DNA of 64,000 nt from Marsupella aquatica (GCA_973895155.1 OZ316896.1:16182001-16246000); one strand, 5' to 3'. Counted from the stretch's first letter, positions 35,164 to 47,850 are shown. The notes: generated from the letters alone by a model not told the origin. Numbers and translations: made by a program.

Positions 35164-37297
35164 ATGGGGCCCAAAAAGAAGGGAAAGAAAGGGAAAAAGA
35201 AGAAGGCAAAAGAGCCAAAGCGCGACTCAGGTTGGAACAAAGTGAGTACTTCATTGTACCTCTGTAATGGATCATGTTAGCAAATTAATTGATGAAACGT
35301 ACCTGAGAGAGTGCTCATTGCTGACTAATCATACACTTCTTGTCAATGATGCACGATTTGTTGTAATGAAAATGCTTCGCGTATTATCAGAAGTGGTTTC
35401 CCTAGAAAGAATATACAATTCATAAACTTTTGAGATCTACTTTGGAAGGGCTATGTCTCTTATCTGGATCAAGCATAACCTGTGGTTTCATATCTACCAG
35501 AGCATTCAAAATGGAAAGTGGGAAAGGCCTTATGAGTCCTTACCCAGCATAGAGAAGTGGTCCGCTTGGGGAGAATTGAGAGAGGAAATGTTCGCAGCAT
35601 TGAAAGTGGTGAGAACAGAATCCTTGTAGAAACAGCTAGGTTCCGAATTTCAATCATGAATCAGTACATCGACCTCTTCAGAATATGATTCTTGATTGCA
35701 CAAATATTGGATGAAGGTTGACAGTTCTGTGTTGATCCATAGATTGTCATACAACAGAGTATGGAAATTAACTAGCATGCGCTTGGTCTTCAGCTAACTA
35801 TTATATGGAGTGAAAACTTGGGAGATGAATTTATTGCCGAGTTATTTGCCGTCCCTCGACCCAATTTGGTGAGCACATACATCAACCACCTAATTAGCTC
35901 ATTCCTTCTTTGTGTTATAAATATATTGCGAATTTGGCAATTAGCAACAAGCTCACTGTTTTGTCTGAGACGAAAATTTGCAGGTTCATCTTGAGCTTCG
36001 TGGGTCGAAATTGCTTACAAAGTTTATACTCTCGCCAGAAACTCTTTCTCCTACAATAAACTTCATCGACATTTCGTGCTGCCCAAATTTGACATTTGTT
36101 TTGATTCAAGTTTGTACCAATCTCTCATTTTCATTATCCTCATCCATCTGTTATGTCATCGATATGAATGCTACAGCTTTACAACCCACGTGAATGTTCT
36201 TAAGTTGAAGTTGCCTTCTATTCGACACTGCTCATCTATCACGCTGATTGCCGAATGAATCACCCATCTACAGGGGCCTTACAACAGCATGACAACGCAT
36301 TATGGTAAGAAAAAATGGAGTTTGTGAGGTGGGTGACACAAGTATAGAAGCAGTGTTTGCAACATTTGCTTTCTGAGAAGTCACCTCAAGAGAATTCATT
36401 CTTGTCTCAATAGTTTATATCTTCTTCTTCGTATCATGGGTGTCACTGGAGGATACAAAATGATTATGCAATCTGGGGCGGACGAAAATCCCGAAGACAA
36501 TATTTTGGAATCGATTATATTGATAATGATATCAATCGTTTGCAGTCAGACTCGTTGAAGGAACTTACACTGGCACGGTCATTTGCGTTGGAGAAGGTTT
36601 TATTACAGACAAGGACTCTCAAGACCCTGATTCTGGGTACATGTCCACTACTGGACACCCTTATGGTGTGGAGTAATGACTTAATTAACTTGAATCTCTT
36701 GGACTGCAAGGATCTTACCGTCCTTGAACTCTATTGTCCAAAGCTTACAAATTTGGAGAAAAACGATCTCAAGGTTCGGAATGCTAATTACTAAATTCCT
36801 ACATCTCTTTTATGATGCTCCTCTCCTTTGAGTTTTAGGAAATGTCCAGGAGATTGATTTGGACCACACCCGGCATTGCTCTCCCATCTAGTGGTCCTGT
36901 GCCTTGCTCTCTAATCGCAAAAGTTGCTTGTTAGAATTGTCTTAATCCTTGCTGCACGACAAACTTGGAGGTGAAACTGAGTGAGCTTCAATCCTTGATC
37001 AGTTTTTAGCTCTCTTTAGTTATTTTTTAATTTTTTATCAGCTCGAAAGAGATATGAAGAAGAGTTGCATGCTAATGAACCTCTGTGCAAAAGAAAAAAC
37101 TAACACACATACCTTCTGACTGACAGGTAATCTCGACCGAGAACGAACCCAAACCGCCCATTTTGTATATCCTTCGACAAATGGATCTAAGGGCACCAAT
37201 AAAACCCCCAGAGTTTGGTTATCCAGATGCTGGTACAAAAGATGGTTTGGAGAGTACTCGACCAATAGTGCCACGAACTCTTTTGTATGGCTTCTAG
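35164..37297 (+). CDS. Lys-rich N-terminus plus leucine-rich-repeat protein, family not named
   Basis: Six exons: join(35164..35241, 35501..35608, 35794..35868, 35984..36109, 36546..36773, 37127..37297). Every exon is a multiple of three and every intron is phase 0 with GT-AG ends, giving 261 residues. The start MGPKKKGKKGKKKKAKEPKR is a strongly basic tail. It is followed by a conserved-looking motif (GKWERPYESLP, then KWSAWGELREE). From about residue 88 onward the protein consists of leucine-rich repeats with a 21-residue period (LVHLELRG-like, INFIDISCCPNL, LKELTLARSFALEKV, LKTLILGTCPLLDTL, LINLNLLDCKDLTVLELYCP). This is the cysteine-containing type seen in F-box/LRR proteins, but no F-box is present. 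The last exon adds a Pro-rich tail (KPPILYILRQMDLRAPIKPP) and ends LLYGF. A scaffold or adaptor role is plausible by fold only; function unknown. Confidence 0.75.
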
Positions 37298-38543
37298 GCT
37301 ATGTCCAGGTATGGTGTACACACGTACTATACAGTAGTCATTGTTGAGGGTCGCCGAGTTGAATCTCTCTTCTTCCAGGTATACGTGATACAAGTTTGAG
37401 AGACAAACACCACTCAAGCTTGGGACCCCCGGTGACTAGAAAATGTATGAATGAATCCTGTCTCCTTTGATTCATGGTGGATGTACACTGGCATTTTAAC
37501 AAATTGAAGGCCACACATGTGGCCTTCAACTTCGAGAGTATGGATTTGTTGACCAAAATTTCAATCATCATATTCCATAGTATTCCACGAGTTTGGCTGC
37601 AAAATAGCGTTTGCACAATCCAAAAGTTTGGGCGACAACTTCTACTACTGCTGCCAAGTCGTCCCCAACCTTGCCGTTTTACTACCCTATCCCAATCCAG
37701 TCCACTGCAAAGTAGCGCCCGTCAACTTTTACGATTCTCGAAAGGTCGATGGCTTGCCCCAGCTGGGGATGCCTGCTTATCTGAGACCATTGCTTCTTGT
37801 CATGAATCCCGCAATTTTGCGGTTCTAAATGAAGATGGATCTCGAAAGTACATGCCTTGTTGCCGGTTTCGTGACAGTGGTGTGTTTCTCCTGTCTTTGA
37901 AGCTTGCAGTGGGAGTCTCCTTAATAAACTCAATAGGTAAGAATCCCGACCACAGCACTCAAAATCCCTGGGGATTCATATCTCGCACCCAAAGTATTTT
38001 GCGCGGTGAGCGAGTAGAAGGCATTAAGCAGAACACACTATTAGTACATGGACTGCTTCCTTCAGTGCCCTCCCAAAAATTTGATCCAGCTCCAAAAGAG
38101 AGGAGTCAATGAGAAAACGATGAGGATCGAGCGGGCTGTCAAGAGTCAGCTGGTGTGGAAGGTTCACTTGGACTTTAAGTTTTTCCATTTTGTGGCTCAC
38201 AAACTGTGAAGTCAGGAACGAACCCTGCTAAATCTCTTGTGATGGGGTGGTAGAACAACTCCATCGAGAGACAGTCAACATTTAGATTTACTTGGAATTC
38301 CGTAGAACACAGAATCACGGTTCTAGCTTTTGAAGACAAGAGTGTTCAGATTCATGACATTAAACTAGTAATTGTTTAGTGACAAACACATTGCAGCTAC
38401 TTATTACTTTGTGACAAATCCACTTTGTACATTGGCATCAAAACCCTGAAGAGAATTATACACCTACATAATGGTGGACTCCAAAAAACTTATCACTGTA
38501 TAAGAAAAAGAAACCCTGAGTTAAGAATATCATCATATCCCGA
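37298..38543. other. 3' flank of the LRR gene, no further gene seen
   Basis: The plus-strand open frame 37474-38112 (about 210 codons) has no motif and no sign of conservation that I can see. Nothing else is recognised. Confidence 0.45.
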
Positions 38544-38879
38544 TTAGGATTAACTCTAGTTTTGGGTTGGTTTCTTGATACTTAGGGTTAAATTGTCATT
38601 AAGGTATTAATGGCAATTAGCCTCTACTCTTGCATCTAGCATATAGAGGGGCTAGGGAGAACTTCTCTTGGAGACTCATGCTCTTTGTTGAGGGAGCTAG
38701 GTGCTAGTAGGAGAGCTTGTGCAAGGAGTCTTTGTGTGGTCATGGTGGCCAAAGTTTAGTAAAGCTCTTGTGTGTTCATGTGGACGTAACCTTGATAAAA
38801 TGAACCACATATCTTTTGATGTCGGTGTGTGCACATTTGTTGATTGTTCTCGTGATTGTTTTGTCACGGTTTACCAACA
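38544..38879 (+). repeat. solo LTR of a Copia-related family
   Basis: 336 bp from TTAGGATTAACTC to TTTACCAACA. It is collinear with the 343-bp LTR at 31496-31838. Matching blocks include AGTAAAGCTCTTGTGTGTTC, GTGGACGTAACC and GAACCACATATCT. No internal domains adjoin it on either side. A clear target-site duplication was not found. Confidence 0.7.
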
Positions 38880-40455
38880 ACCCCACCACCCACCCAGCAA
38901 AGAAATAAAATCCTCAAAAACCACCTGTTTAGTTCCAAAAAGTGGTATGACAGATTAGAATGCCTCGAATTCACAATTCTCCCCAGCCAACTACTCCAAC
39001 GAGCAAACTCAGAGCATCTCAAATACTCCAACACAACAGCCAACACAAGGAAAACAAACTACCTAGTTAAGAGATGCCCACAATGGAATAGAATCAGAAA
39101 TGGGTGACTCTCATGCCTACAATGCACTTGGCCACAACATGACATGACGCTACATCTCTCACAGATGCCAGGTGAGCGCACCAAAAATCAAGTTGGCCAG
39201 ACACATGAATCGAAAGGAGACAACACAACAAATGGAAAGAGCAACAAATGGGAAGGGAACAGAGAGTAGCCAGGTCCTTGCAAGCAGTAGCCAGTGGGAG
39301 AAATTTGTTAGAATCCTCGTGATGTGTCGGGGAGAACCCCATTTTTATCTCTCTTGTCTGCAAAATAATATTAACAACCAGGCGTATGGTGGTTTGGAAA
39401 ATCAGTCTAACCTATGGGCACATGCCAAGTGACACACTACACTCAATGTTGGGACGTTCTGATGTGCTTTCTTCAAAACTCTAATAGGGGGTCTCAAAGC
39501 CTGGTGTTAACAAGATAAGGCCCTTCCGTAACTCAAGTGTTAAGGGAAGTCCTCTACAATTATGGTAGCCAAACTACCAGAAGGAATGCCCATGGACTCA
39601 ACACTAACCCGCAACTTTAAACAAAAAATCCAAAAATTTGGACTCTGGGAAGCCGCAACTAAAGGCACATGAACTTTGTGCTTGACGTGGTGATGATGGC
39701 GGTCGCTGGTCAACAATGAAGGGAAATTGATATATGCTATGAGACAAATGTGGAACTATTAACTCTTGCCTTATGGGGCATGTCAATGGTACCTCCACCC
39801 ATTTTAAAATTTCCTCTTGCCTAAAGGGGCTAGTCAATGCTACCTCCCCCCATATTTTTAATTTTCTTAAATGGGTGCCATAAAGTCAATGGTAACACCC
39901 CCCATTATTTCTTTTCCTCTTGCCTAACGGAGCTAGTCAATGCTACCTCCCCCCTCATTTTTAATTTTCTTAAATGGGTGCCATACCACAAATCCGTATT
40001 GTTCAACAAGGACCCAACTTTGAGATGCCCTAATGTGACCAAGTACAATGGTCACGGGCTGGGTACTAAAGGCTTTCCATGTTGTCCCGGAAGCGCATTT
40101 TAATTAGGGTTGTAGCCGACTTTAGGGTTTAGTGCGTCCTCGGAGGGAATGAACCACCAACAAACAAACAGGTGACTAGAGTTGGGGACACCGTAGTCAT
40201 ATGCCCTCCATAGTTCTACGAAAGCAGCGAATTGCCCGACCTTCAGATGTACAGCTTCGATTTTTCCGGGGAAGAGGAAATGACGGGGTGGTGTGGCAAT
40301 CCTTCAAAAAGTGTTTCATGACGTCAAGAAAACGGGTTTTTGAGAGTGAAGTTCAAAACCTAGCCGATTTGGTTTTGATTGTGGATTTTGGGAAAAACTC
40401 TCTCCGGTTCTCTGCTATCGGTGACGCACCCACAGCAATCGCCTGGTTGAAAGCA
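38880..40455. other. intergenic with a small repeat cluster
   Basis: A block containing CTTGCCTAA-GGGCTAGTCAATG, CTACCTCCCCC and TTTTCTTAAATGGGTGCCAT occurs twice in full (about 39819-39885 and 39921-39985), with a third partial copy just before (39763-39812). The last 250 bases lead into the small Lys-rich gene. Confidence 0.55.
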
Positions 40456-41024
40456 ATGTCGAAGAAGAACAAGAAGAGCACTCGCGCCAGGCTGCATAAT
40501 TTTGAACTGAGTAGTGCGTATTACTTCCAGCTCCTACCATTCGACTCTTCTCTTTGTGACTGTCCCTGGCAATTTCTCTTCAGCCGTTAGGTCTTCCGAA
40601 TCAATTCCAGCTGATTGCGGGAGATATGGAGATTTAGAACCCTAGGTTTATTTGAATTCCTTAGCAAGGAATTGACCTTTCTTTACAGTTGTTGGGGCGC
40701 GTGTATGGCATTAAGACTTGTTTCCTGATGTTTTGCAGAAGAGAAAGAGGCGCAAGAACTGAGGGCCAAGAAGTTGCAGAAGAAACAAATAAAGCTCAAG
40801 GTAATTATCTGAAAAGCCCACACGGATCATCTATCCTTCGTCATATATTCTAAGAGACAACAGCCGTCTGTGTGAAAAATTGAAGTGGTTTGCGATTTGC
40901 ATTTCTTTTCCAGGTTAATATGAAGAAGGGTGTGAAGGTTGGGAAAAAAGTGAAATTCGGCTCGAAAAAACTGTCGAAATCCGAAAAATCTGCCGTAGTC
41001 AAGTCGATGGAGATTGATGGGTGA
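40456..41024 (+). CDS. small Lys-rich protein, 75 residues, three exons
   Basis: Exons: join(40456..40510, 40739..40800, 40914..41024). The first intron is phase 1 and the second phase 0, both with GT-AG ends. The protein starts MSKKNKKSTRARLHNFEL, continues through a charged helix (KEAQELRAKKLQKKQIKLK lies across exons 1-2 and exon 2) and ends with KKGVKVGKKVKFGSKKLSK and KSMEIDG. About a third of the residues are Lys, and the alternating Lys/hydrophobic pattern in exon 3 is like small nucleolar or ribosome-associated proteins. I do not recognise a named family. Support comes from exact splice signals and from frame-perfect joining of three short coding-like pieces. An ATG upstream in the same frame (40201) exists, but the sequence between has no coding look; the downstream ATG was preferred. 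Confidence 0.65.
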
Positions 41025-42157
41025 ACGAATGTCACCTCTGTTGATTGAACCATTCGCATGCTCTTCGGAGGATTTCAACCTGGCTCCTTCTGTGCATTGG
41101 CTGCTGGACTTTCCTTGTCCTCGACAAATCTACTAGGCATTGCCTCCTCATCAGTTCTGTACAGATTTTTCCGAATGGGTCTGCTGCACAGGATGTCTGC
41201 CACTTCCTTGAAAATTAGCTCTAGTGTAACACAAGAAGTTATGCGGCCTACTTTTGTGCATTCATATGTCCTGACCGGGCAGAGGATTTCAGTAGCTCTA
41301 ACACATAGGCATAAGTCGGAGAGTGACTGTCGGTTTTGTTGAAGCTGGTGGGCTTTCAGAGGAGGCATGAAGTATTATTATGTGCCTTCACGAGGTGAAA
41401 TTCATAATTTTCGTGGATACCGCTAGGTGTGTCTGCAAATGTAGCACAGTCCCACAGTGGGAACTTTCCCACATACATTTTGCGAGCTTATGGACTGCTA
41501 ACAAGTCTCTGTGATTCGATCAATTGGACCAGTTGTAAGTTTGGATCGGCGAGGACGTGTTGCAAAGCTGAATCTGGAACTTTGCAATACTTCTGGTTAC
41601 AGCCTCGTCTGTTACTTTTTACTATTTATGATTACACGAACCCAATTGCGTGTGCATTGTACAGCGTGTGCATTGTACAGTCGTAGTCTTCGGAAGGCTA
41701 CTGCTATGGAAAGCGTCGGCAATTAGTGTGGCATGGAATCCGGTGGAAGTCGCCGAATTAACTCTGAAAGCTGGTAAATGGAGTCTTAAATCATTTCTTT
41801 GTCTGCTCGTTTTGAATGGTCAAGTATCTCGAACAGCCTTTTGAAACTAATTACAGGCAAAGCTAGTTCTACTAGTTTGTGGATTGGGCCTCTGGAGACA
41901 AATCTTTTTCAGGGTTCTTTCCGGATCACGACCAAGTAGTGCAGATGCCCCATCTTTGGCACATTTAGATGCGGCCGCTCCACCGTAGTAGACGTGTTTC
42001 GTTTCTGGAATGAAACCGATTGCTAACGTTTCGTTGCTTTGATCGATCACCCAATGGGTTGAGTGGGGCTCGGCAATTAGTAGTTGTAGCAGGTAAGGAA
42101 TTATACATTCCATCCGAAGACCCAGGAGTGAATATCGACATGGGCAAGTTGACTCTC
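41025..42157. other. intergenic, no recognisable gene
   Basis: 3' flank of the small Lys-rich gene and further sequence without recognisable coding content. A short direct repeat GTGTGCATTGTACAG occurs twice at 41649-41680. Confidence 0.5.
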
Positions 42158-42541
42158 TTGACCTTATTGAAATTTGCTTGTACTAGAGATGGTTTAATGC
42201 GAACAAAACTATCATCACCATTGCAATTGTTACCGAGCTCGTTTGGAAGTGACTATTGATTGAAATGAGAGGGATCCAGCTGACGCAGTTGACTATTGAT
42301 TGTAATAGGATTTTGAACGGGCCATTAGGGCAGAATTCAAAGTAATAGGTTGACCTTATTGAAATTTGCTTGTACTAGAGATGGTTTAATGCGAACAAAA
42401 CTATCATCACCATTGCAATTGTTACCGAGCTCGTTTGGAAGTGACTATTGATTGAAATGAGAGGGATCCAGCTGACGCAGTTGACTATTGATTGTAATAG
42501 GATTTTGAACGGGCCATTAGGGCAGAATTCAAAGTAATAGG
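42158..42541. repeat. perfect tandem duplication, 2 x 192 bp
   Basis: Copies 42158-42349 and 42350-42541 are identical at every base I compared. Each begins TTGACCTTATTGAAATTTGC and ends CAGAATTCAAAGTAATAGG. No open frame or known element is contained in the unit. Confidence 0.95.
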
Positions 42542-45500
42542 TTGAGAAGGTGAGTCAGCCAGCACTGGATAGATGAGCTCACGGAATCATTAAATATCAT
42601 TCTCAAAAGGGATCGCAAACTATAGAACGAGAGTTAGAAAGGAAATGGAGCACTTTGCGTCAAATTCCTGAGATTGCAAAGTGCAAAACCAAATGGAGCA
42701 GAGACGATTGCAAATGAACGATTGTCGAACCGCATCCCCTCTGCCAGAACGACCTCCTGGAACCTGATGATCACCTTGTTGTTAGAGTCACGAGCTGCAG
42801 CTTCTATCTCATTACGTTCGATTCATGTTTAAGTTCAGAAATGAATCCAGAAATGAATCGTACATTGGAAGACCGTAAGCCTCACATGTCGAAAAGTTAT
42901 GCGCTGCATAGCCTTAGATAAAAAGGATCCGTTGTCAGAACCCTAGTTGGACACTGTGGAATGTTATGAGAAGTGGGCCCTCCTATGAAGTTGAAATGTG
43001 ATGTAGAAAAGAGACGAATCGGTAAAGAGTAAAAAGAATCGAAATGTGGTGTAGCAAGGAATCGTATCGGTAGAGAATGAAGAAGGATTGGTCACTTATG
43101 AAACCATGGTGTACAGGTGCAAGGATTTAGGGTTTGAGTAATTTGAAGCGGGCCCTGGTAATTTGAAACGCACAAAATGGAGTGGCTGGTGCAGCAGCAC
43201 CTGAGCGATTGTATAGAAAACAGCGACTAGCCCTTAGCGAAAGGCTGAACAGATTATTGAGCCAGAAATCGTGCCCCGACCAACGACCCACAGCCAGGTT
43301 CAGAAATTTAACCTATCAAAGGTGCAAGCAGGAGAAGAACCTCTTATAGTAGTTGCGCCTTTTTTGGGGAGGGAAATGTGTCCCCAGCTTGACGATGTGC
43401 TAACGAGGCTGAATTGAGATTTCAAAAGACACTGAATGCTGCTACATATGCTCTTCTTCCTACTACTGTACACGCAACCCAGTCTAGACTAATCTCTGAC
43501 AAACATCAAATGAAATTCAATTGGACCTAATTGATTACGAATCCCAGCTGAGAAAACGACATCAGTTGAAATGAAAGTGAGACGCGACTGAGAGAAAGAT
43601 TTGTTGGATGGCATCAATTTGGCGGCTACGTTTGGAAGGCTTTCAGCGCAAATTCGGATAGTTTGCTTTTCCTGAATCAAACTTGACAACTTCTAGTGAA
43701 TCTCTACATGTTCTCCAAAGCAAGCTAATGCACAGTCAAGCAGTTTCGTGTCCACAGAATCCAACAATCCGAAGTAATCTATCGTCTGCTCTTCGCCCTC
43801 CCTGGTGAATGGGTTATCCGTAAATTGAGAAGCATCGGGATTCCATGCAGCAAATCAAACCAGATTCTTACTCCTTACGCATACACTTACAGCTGCTTCC
43901 TTTCCTTGCCTCCCAGTTGTTGGATTCCACCTCCTCAAACCTCTTGATGTCCATGCCAGAGATGACTGCCCAACCATTGAGGATTTTCTAGCAAAACTTC
44001 TTTCACAGCTTTCACCTAATCTACACTCCCTTCACAGTTTCCTATCGGCAGCAACGGATCCGAGAAAATCAGGGACCATCGTAGCTGAAACCGGAGCCAT
44101 CACCAACAAGAAGAAGAACAGCAGCCGATTTTGACAGTGCTCACACCTGGTTTGCAGCAGACTGCAAGGGTTGTCGTTCGTCACACCCTACGGCTGCGTG
44201 TTGATCTGTGGGTAGAGCATCGCAATGGTGTCGAATAAGTATATCCTTATGGCAAAGGTGTCTGATAAGTATATCCCCTTAGGGTGGCTTTACAGAAAGT
44301 TGGGTTGCTTTTGAACTTTTTTGTGGTCTCCAATATATGATCATCAACCTTTTTTTCTGGCTCCAATATGTGATCAGGGCCATCCATTTGGGAGAAAGGG
44401 TTGCAGTTCACTTTACAAAATGTTTGGGGCACTTTCAACCTAGCCTGTTGTGGATCCTACATGGAATGGAGTGGGGGCCCCAATTTAGATTTTGTGGAAC
44501 ACATTTTTGTCCCAGATTTTAGACCACCTATCTTGGAGTCTCCTCAACTGGCGGCTTGGTCTATTCCTATTTTGAGTCTTTTACATTAAAAGTGTACCCT
44601 TATGCCTTTTGTCAGATCCCCTCTTGTGGGAACAAGAAAAGCCTTAGCCAAAGAACTATATGACTTTTAGGTGAAGTGGGTACCCAACTTGTCTCCTAGC
44701 AGACTGTTTTAACATGGTTTGCTCCACTTTGCTTTACAAGACATTTGGCGCAATAAAATGATTATAAACTCTCCTTTCGCCAGGTACACTGTCTTTAGGA
44801 TGTTAAATGGCTGACAAAATAGCTTCGGTAAAAGGCACCCAAATTTCCCCCAAGGTCTTGTAAAGCCACCGTTAGTATTACATAGCACGGTGCCAAAAAA
44901 ACAAATGGGGCCAAGCTGCCAAATTTTAAAAGGTACCATATCCCTTAATATAATATAGCAAAGTGTCAAAAACAAAAACAAAAGGCCCCCATCCTGGGGT
45001 AGACCCTAAACACAAGCACAACACTCAATAAAGGGGAGGCAACAAGGAAAAACCTAGAAAGAGCCAAAAGCCTGGGAGTCCCGAGAAAAGTCTCCCACAA
45101 CAAGAAACTAAAAACCTACAACCCTACCTATCATTAGATTGAAAGCCTGGTAGAGCTCCAGGGTCAACTCCATAGCATAATCCTGGAGAGTGTTTGACTA
45201 GAGGCAGTGAAATCTAGGTCCACGATGCCACAAGCAAAGATACAAGTCTGGTTTCTTAGATCAAAGAATGAGATCATATGCTGATAATTATTGATGACAT
45301 TCTGTACTTTAAACCAACACTACTCTAATTAGTTACTTGATCTTTTTGGGTTTTCATGATATTGGTTCTGCTATAGGAGTCTGCTAGCATTCTAAGATGC
45401 ATCAAAAGAGTTTTCAGCCGTGATATTGTTGTCTCAAGCGTGTTTGGCTGAGAGTTTTTATGTTGCTACCTACCTTGGGGACCTCCCTACTAAATAAATT

Positions 45501-46912
45501 TGAAGAAAAATGGATATCCCAAAACTTCTTGATGAACGTCATCAAACAATCGAATGAAAAGGACTGAAAGGAAACAGCAAAAAAAGTGAAAAGCCTGGTC
45601 AGACACAAAAGTTGACCAGGTGCTTGCCTTGGATGGACTTATAGACCCCAATAGACACAAACCAAACCTATTAAATGTGACAAACAGGGTGGGGCAGGGG
45701 AAGTGTCCTGCCTGGCTTGCTTTGCAAGGTCAGGTGTAGGGGTAGTGTTGGTGTATGGAAAGCAACCCTAATAAGAAGCTATGGGTGACGGTTTGACTGG
45801 TCAATGAACTTTCATTGTTCCACTTGGTGAACTAACCTTTGTCTATGAAAGTTCATCCTTTCAATAAGGACTGATGGGTAACACTTAGCAGTTTGTATTT
45901 TGGCAAATTTTTACCTAATTCCCAAGATTTGGGTTTGGCTAATTATACAATACAAAAAAACATTGAGTTTTTTTTGGTCCAAATTCTGAGCCTTCATTTT
46001 TGCTTTGAGACCCTGATAATTAGCAGATCCAATGATAATCCTTAAGTATTGGATAATATAGTGGTGCAATTAAATTTATCACACATGTCTCTCCTTGGCA
46101 GACCTTATGCTCTCAATAGTGTGAAAGCGGGTGTGTGTAGCACTACAAGGACTCAACATTCATTATTCTTTGTAGGGCCAAGGCTGTTGGTTTTAGGGTC
46201 TCTAGACAAATTACTCTTTGTGACTCTCCTATGCGGTTTACTCTAGAGCTTTGCCAAGCTTTTCAGTTGCTCCTAGGGTTTTAGTTCTTGTACCATTGTA
46301 GGGAACTCTCTGGCTTTTTGGTGTCTTTGGCCTTTCCCCTTGTTTTCTTCCTTTTGGGTGTCTTTTGCTTTTGAGTTCATGTTCTTCCTTTTGGGCACAT
46401 TTTGTTTTGTGGCAACCTAAACACAACAGTATGCAATCCGACGCTTTCCTTCTCAAGGTCTGTATACAAAATGACCTTCTCCTTGGCCATTTGATTATAG
46501 TGACAACTTTTCCTAGCCATGAGATAGTCCTTATTGTGCCAATATGCACCTTTTTAGTGCCCAACCTCTCACTCTCACTACAAATTGTACACTCCTTGAA
46601 ATCCAGGTGCTAGGCAGGTAACCTGCAAGGTCTAACTACCTGACCATCTCAGTTTTGCTCAACATCACTTACTATGAACAACTGTGCAATGCACATACAT
46701 TGGACTAATTATGCATACTCTGCAAAACTCGGTGATAAGTTGACACTTGATCAGGATCTCTTTACACCGAGACCACAAAATGGAAACAATGTATTAGAGA
46801 CCACTCAGCAAACCAAGCGAGTATCTTGGTTTGTGTTATGGTAGGTGTAGATCCAACCTCGGGCCTCCCCAAATGGCCCTAAACTTGGACCCACACTAAA
46901 AACCCTAGCCAC
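42542..46912. other. long intergenic stretch, no recognisable gene
   Basis: No gene, RNA gene or known mobile element recognised. A stretch at 43893-44134 (+) stays open for about 80 codons without an ATG and ends KKKNSS-RF, but no partners or family were found. Text such as the G/T-rich runs near 46.2-46.4 kb gives chance open frames. Confidence 0.5.
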
Positions 46913-47850
46913 GTGGATGGGTGTCAGTTTGCTGTGCCGACTACTTTTACACTGTGCTAAACACTGAATGGTTGACAATTTGCCATGCCAGCTAGCTTTT
47001 TATCCTGTGCTAAACACTGGATGGGTGACAGTTTGCTGAGCCAGCTAGCTTTTACAAGGTGTGCTAAACACTGGATGGGTGACAATTTGCTGTGCCGGCT
47101 AGCTATTACATTGTGCTAAACATTGGATGGGTGACGGTTTGCCTTGCGGGTTAGCTTTCACACTGTGCTAAACACTGGATGGGTGACAGTTTGCCCGCGC
47201 AGGTTAGCTTTCACACTGTGCTAAACACTGGATGGGTGACAGTTTGCTCGCGCAGGTTAGCTTTCACACTGTGCTAAACACTGGATGACAGATTGTCTTG
47301 TCTGTTAGCTTTCACACTGAGTGTGCTAAACACTGGATGGGTGACAGTTTGCCCGTGCAGGTTAGCTTTCACACTGTGCTAAAGAGTGGATGGGTGACAG
47401 TTTGCCGTGTCGGTTAGCTTTGACACTGTGTTAAACACTGGATAGGTGACAGTTTGCCCGTGCAGGTTAGCTTTGACACTGTGCTCAACACAGAATGGGT
47501 GACAGTTTGCCGTGCCGACTAGCTTTTATACTCTGCTAAACACTGGATGAGTGACAGTTTGCCCGTGCAAGTTAGCTTTTACACTCTGCTAAACACTAGA
47601 TGGGTGATAGTTTGTCGTCCTGACTAGCATTTACACTGCTAAATGCTGGATGGGTGACAATTTGCCATGCCAGCTAGTTTTTTACAATGTGCTAAACATT
47701 CCATGTGTGACAGTTTGCCTGTGCCTGTTAGCTTTTACACTCTCCTAAAGACTGGATGGGTGACAGTTTGCCGTGCCAGTTAGCTTTTACACTCTCCTAA
47801 AGACTGGATGGGTGACAGTTTGCCGTGCCAGTTAGCTTTTACAGGGTGCT
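46913..47850. repeat. 53-bp minisatellite, about 18 copies
   Basis: The unit is close to GTGCTAAACACTGGATGGGT followed by GACAGTTTGCC, a variable (C)GTGCAGG-like part and TTAGCTTTCACACT. I counted 18 occurrences of the GACAGTTTGC-like core. Neighbouring copies fall into subtypes (CCGTGCAGG, CGTGCCAG, CCGCGCAGG), implying repeated local duplication. The array ends about 615 bases before the start codon of the DUF212 gene. Confidence 0.92.

Noticed and set aside
37474-38112. 212-codon plus-strand open frame after the LRR gene
   Set aside because: No domain, no splice partners and no sign of continuity with the LRR gene, whose own last exon ends at 37297.
39011-40030. GCATCTCAAA at both ends in opposite orientation, suggestive of a Harbinger-like MITE
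   Set aside because: Only about ten bases match, the left end lacks a TAA/TTA target site and about 1 kb separates the ends without other support.
43893-44134. about 80 open codons (+) after a possible splice acceptor
   Set aside because: No ATG, no donor-acceptor partners upstream in a compatible frame and no recognisable family. A run of this length is expected somewhere in several kb of six-frame sequence.
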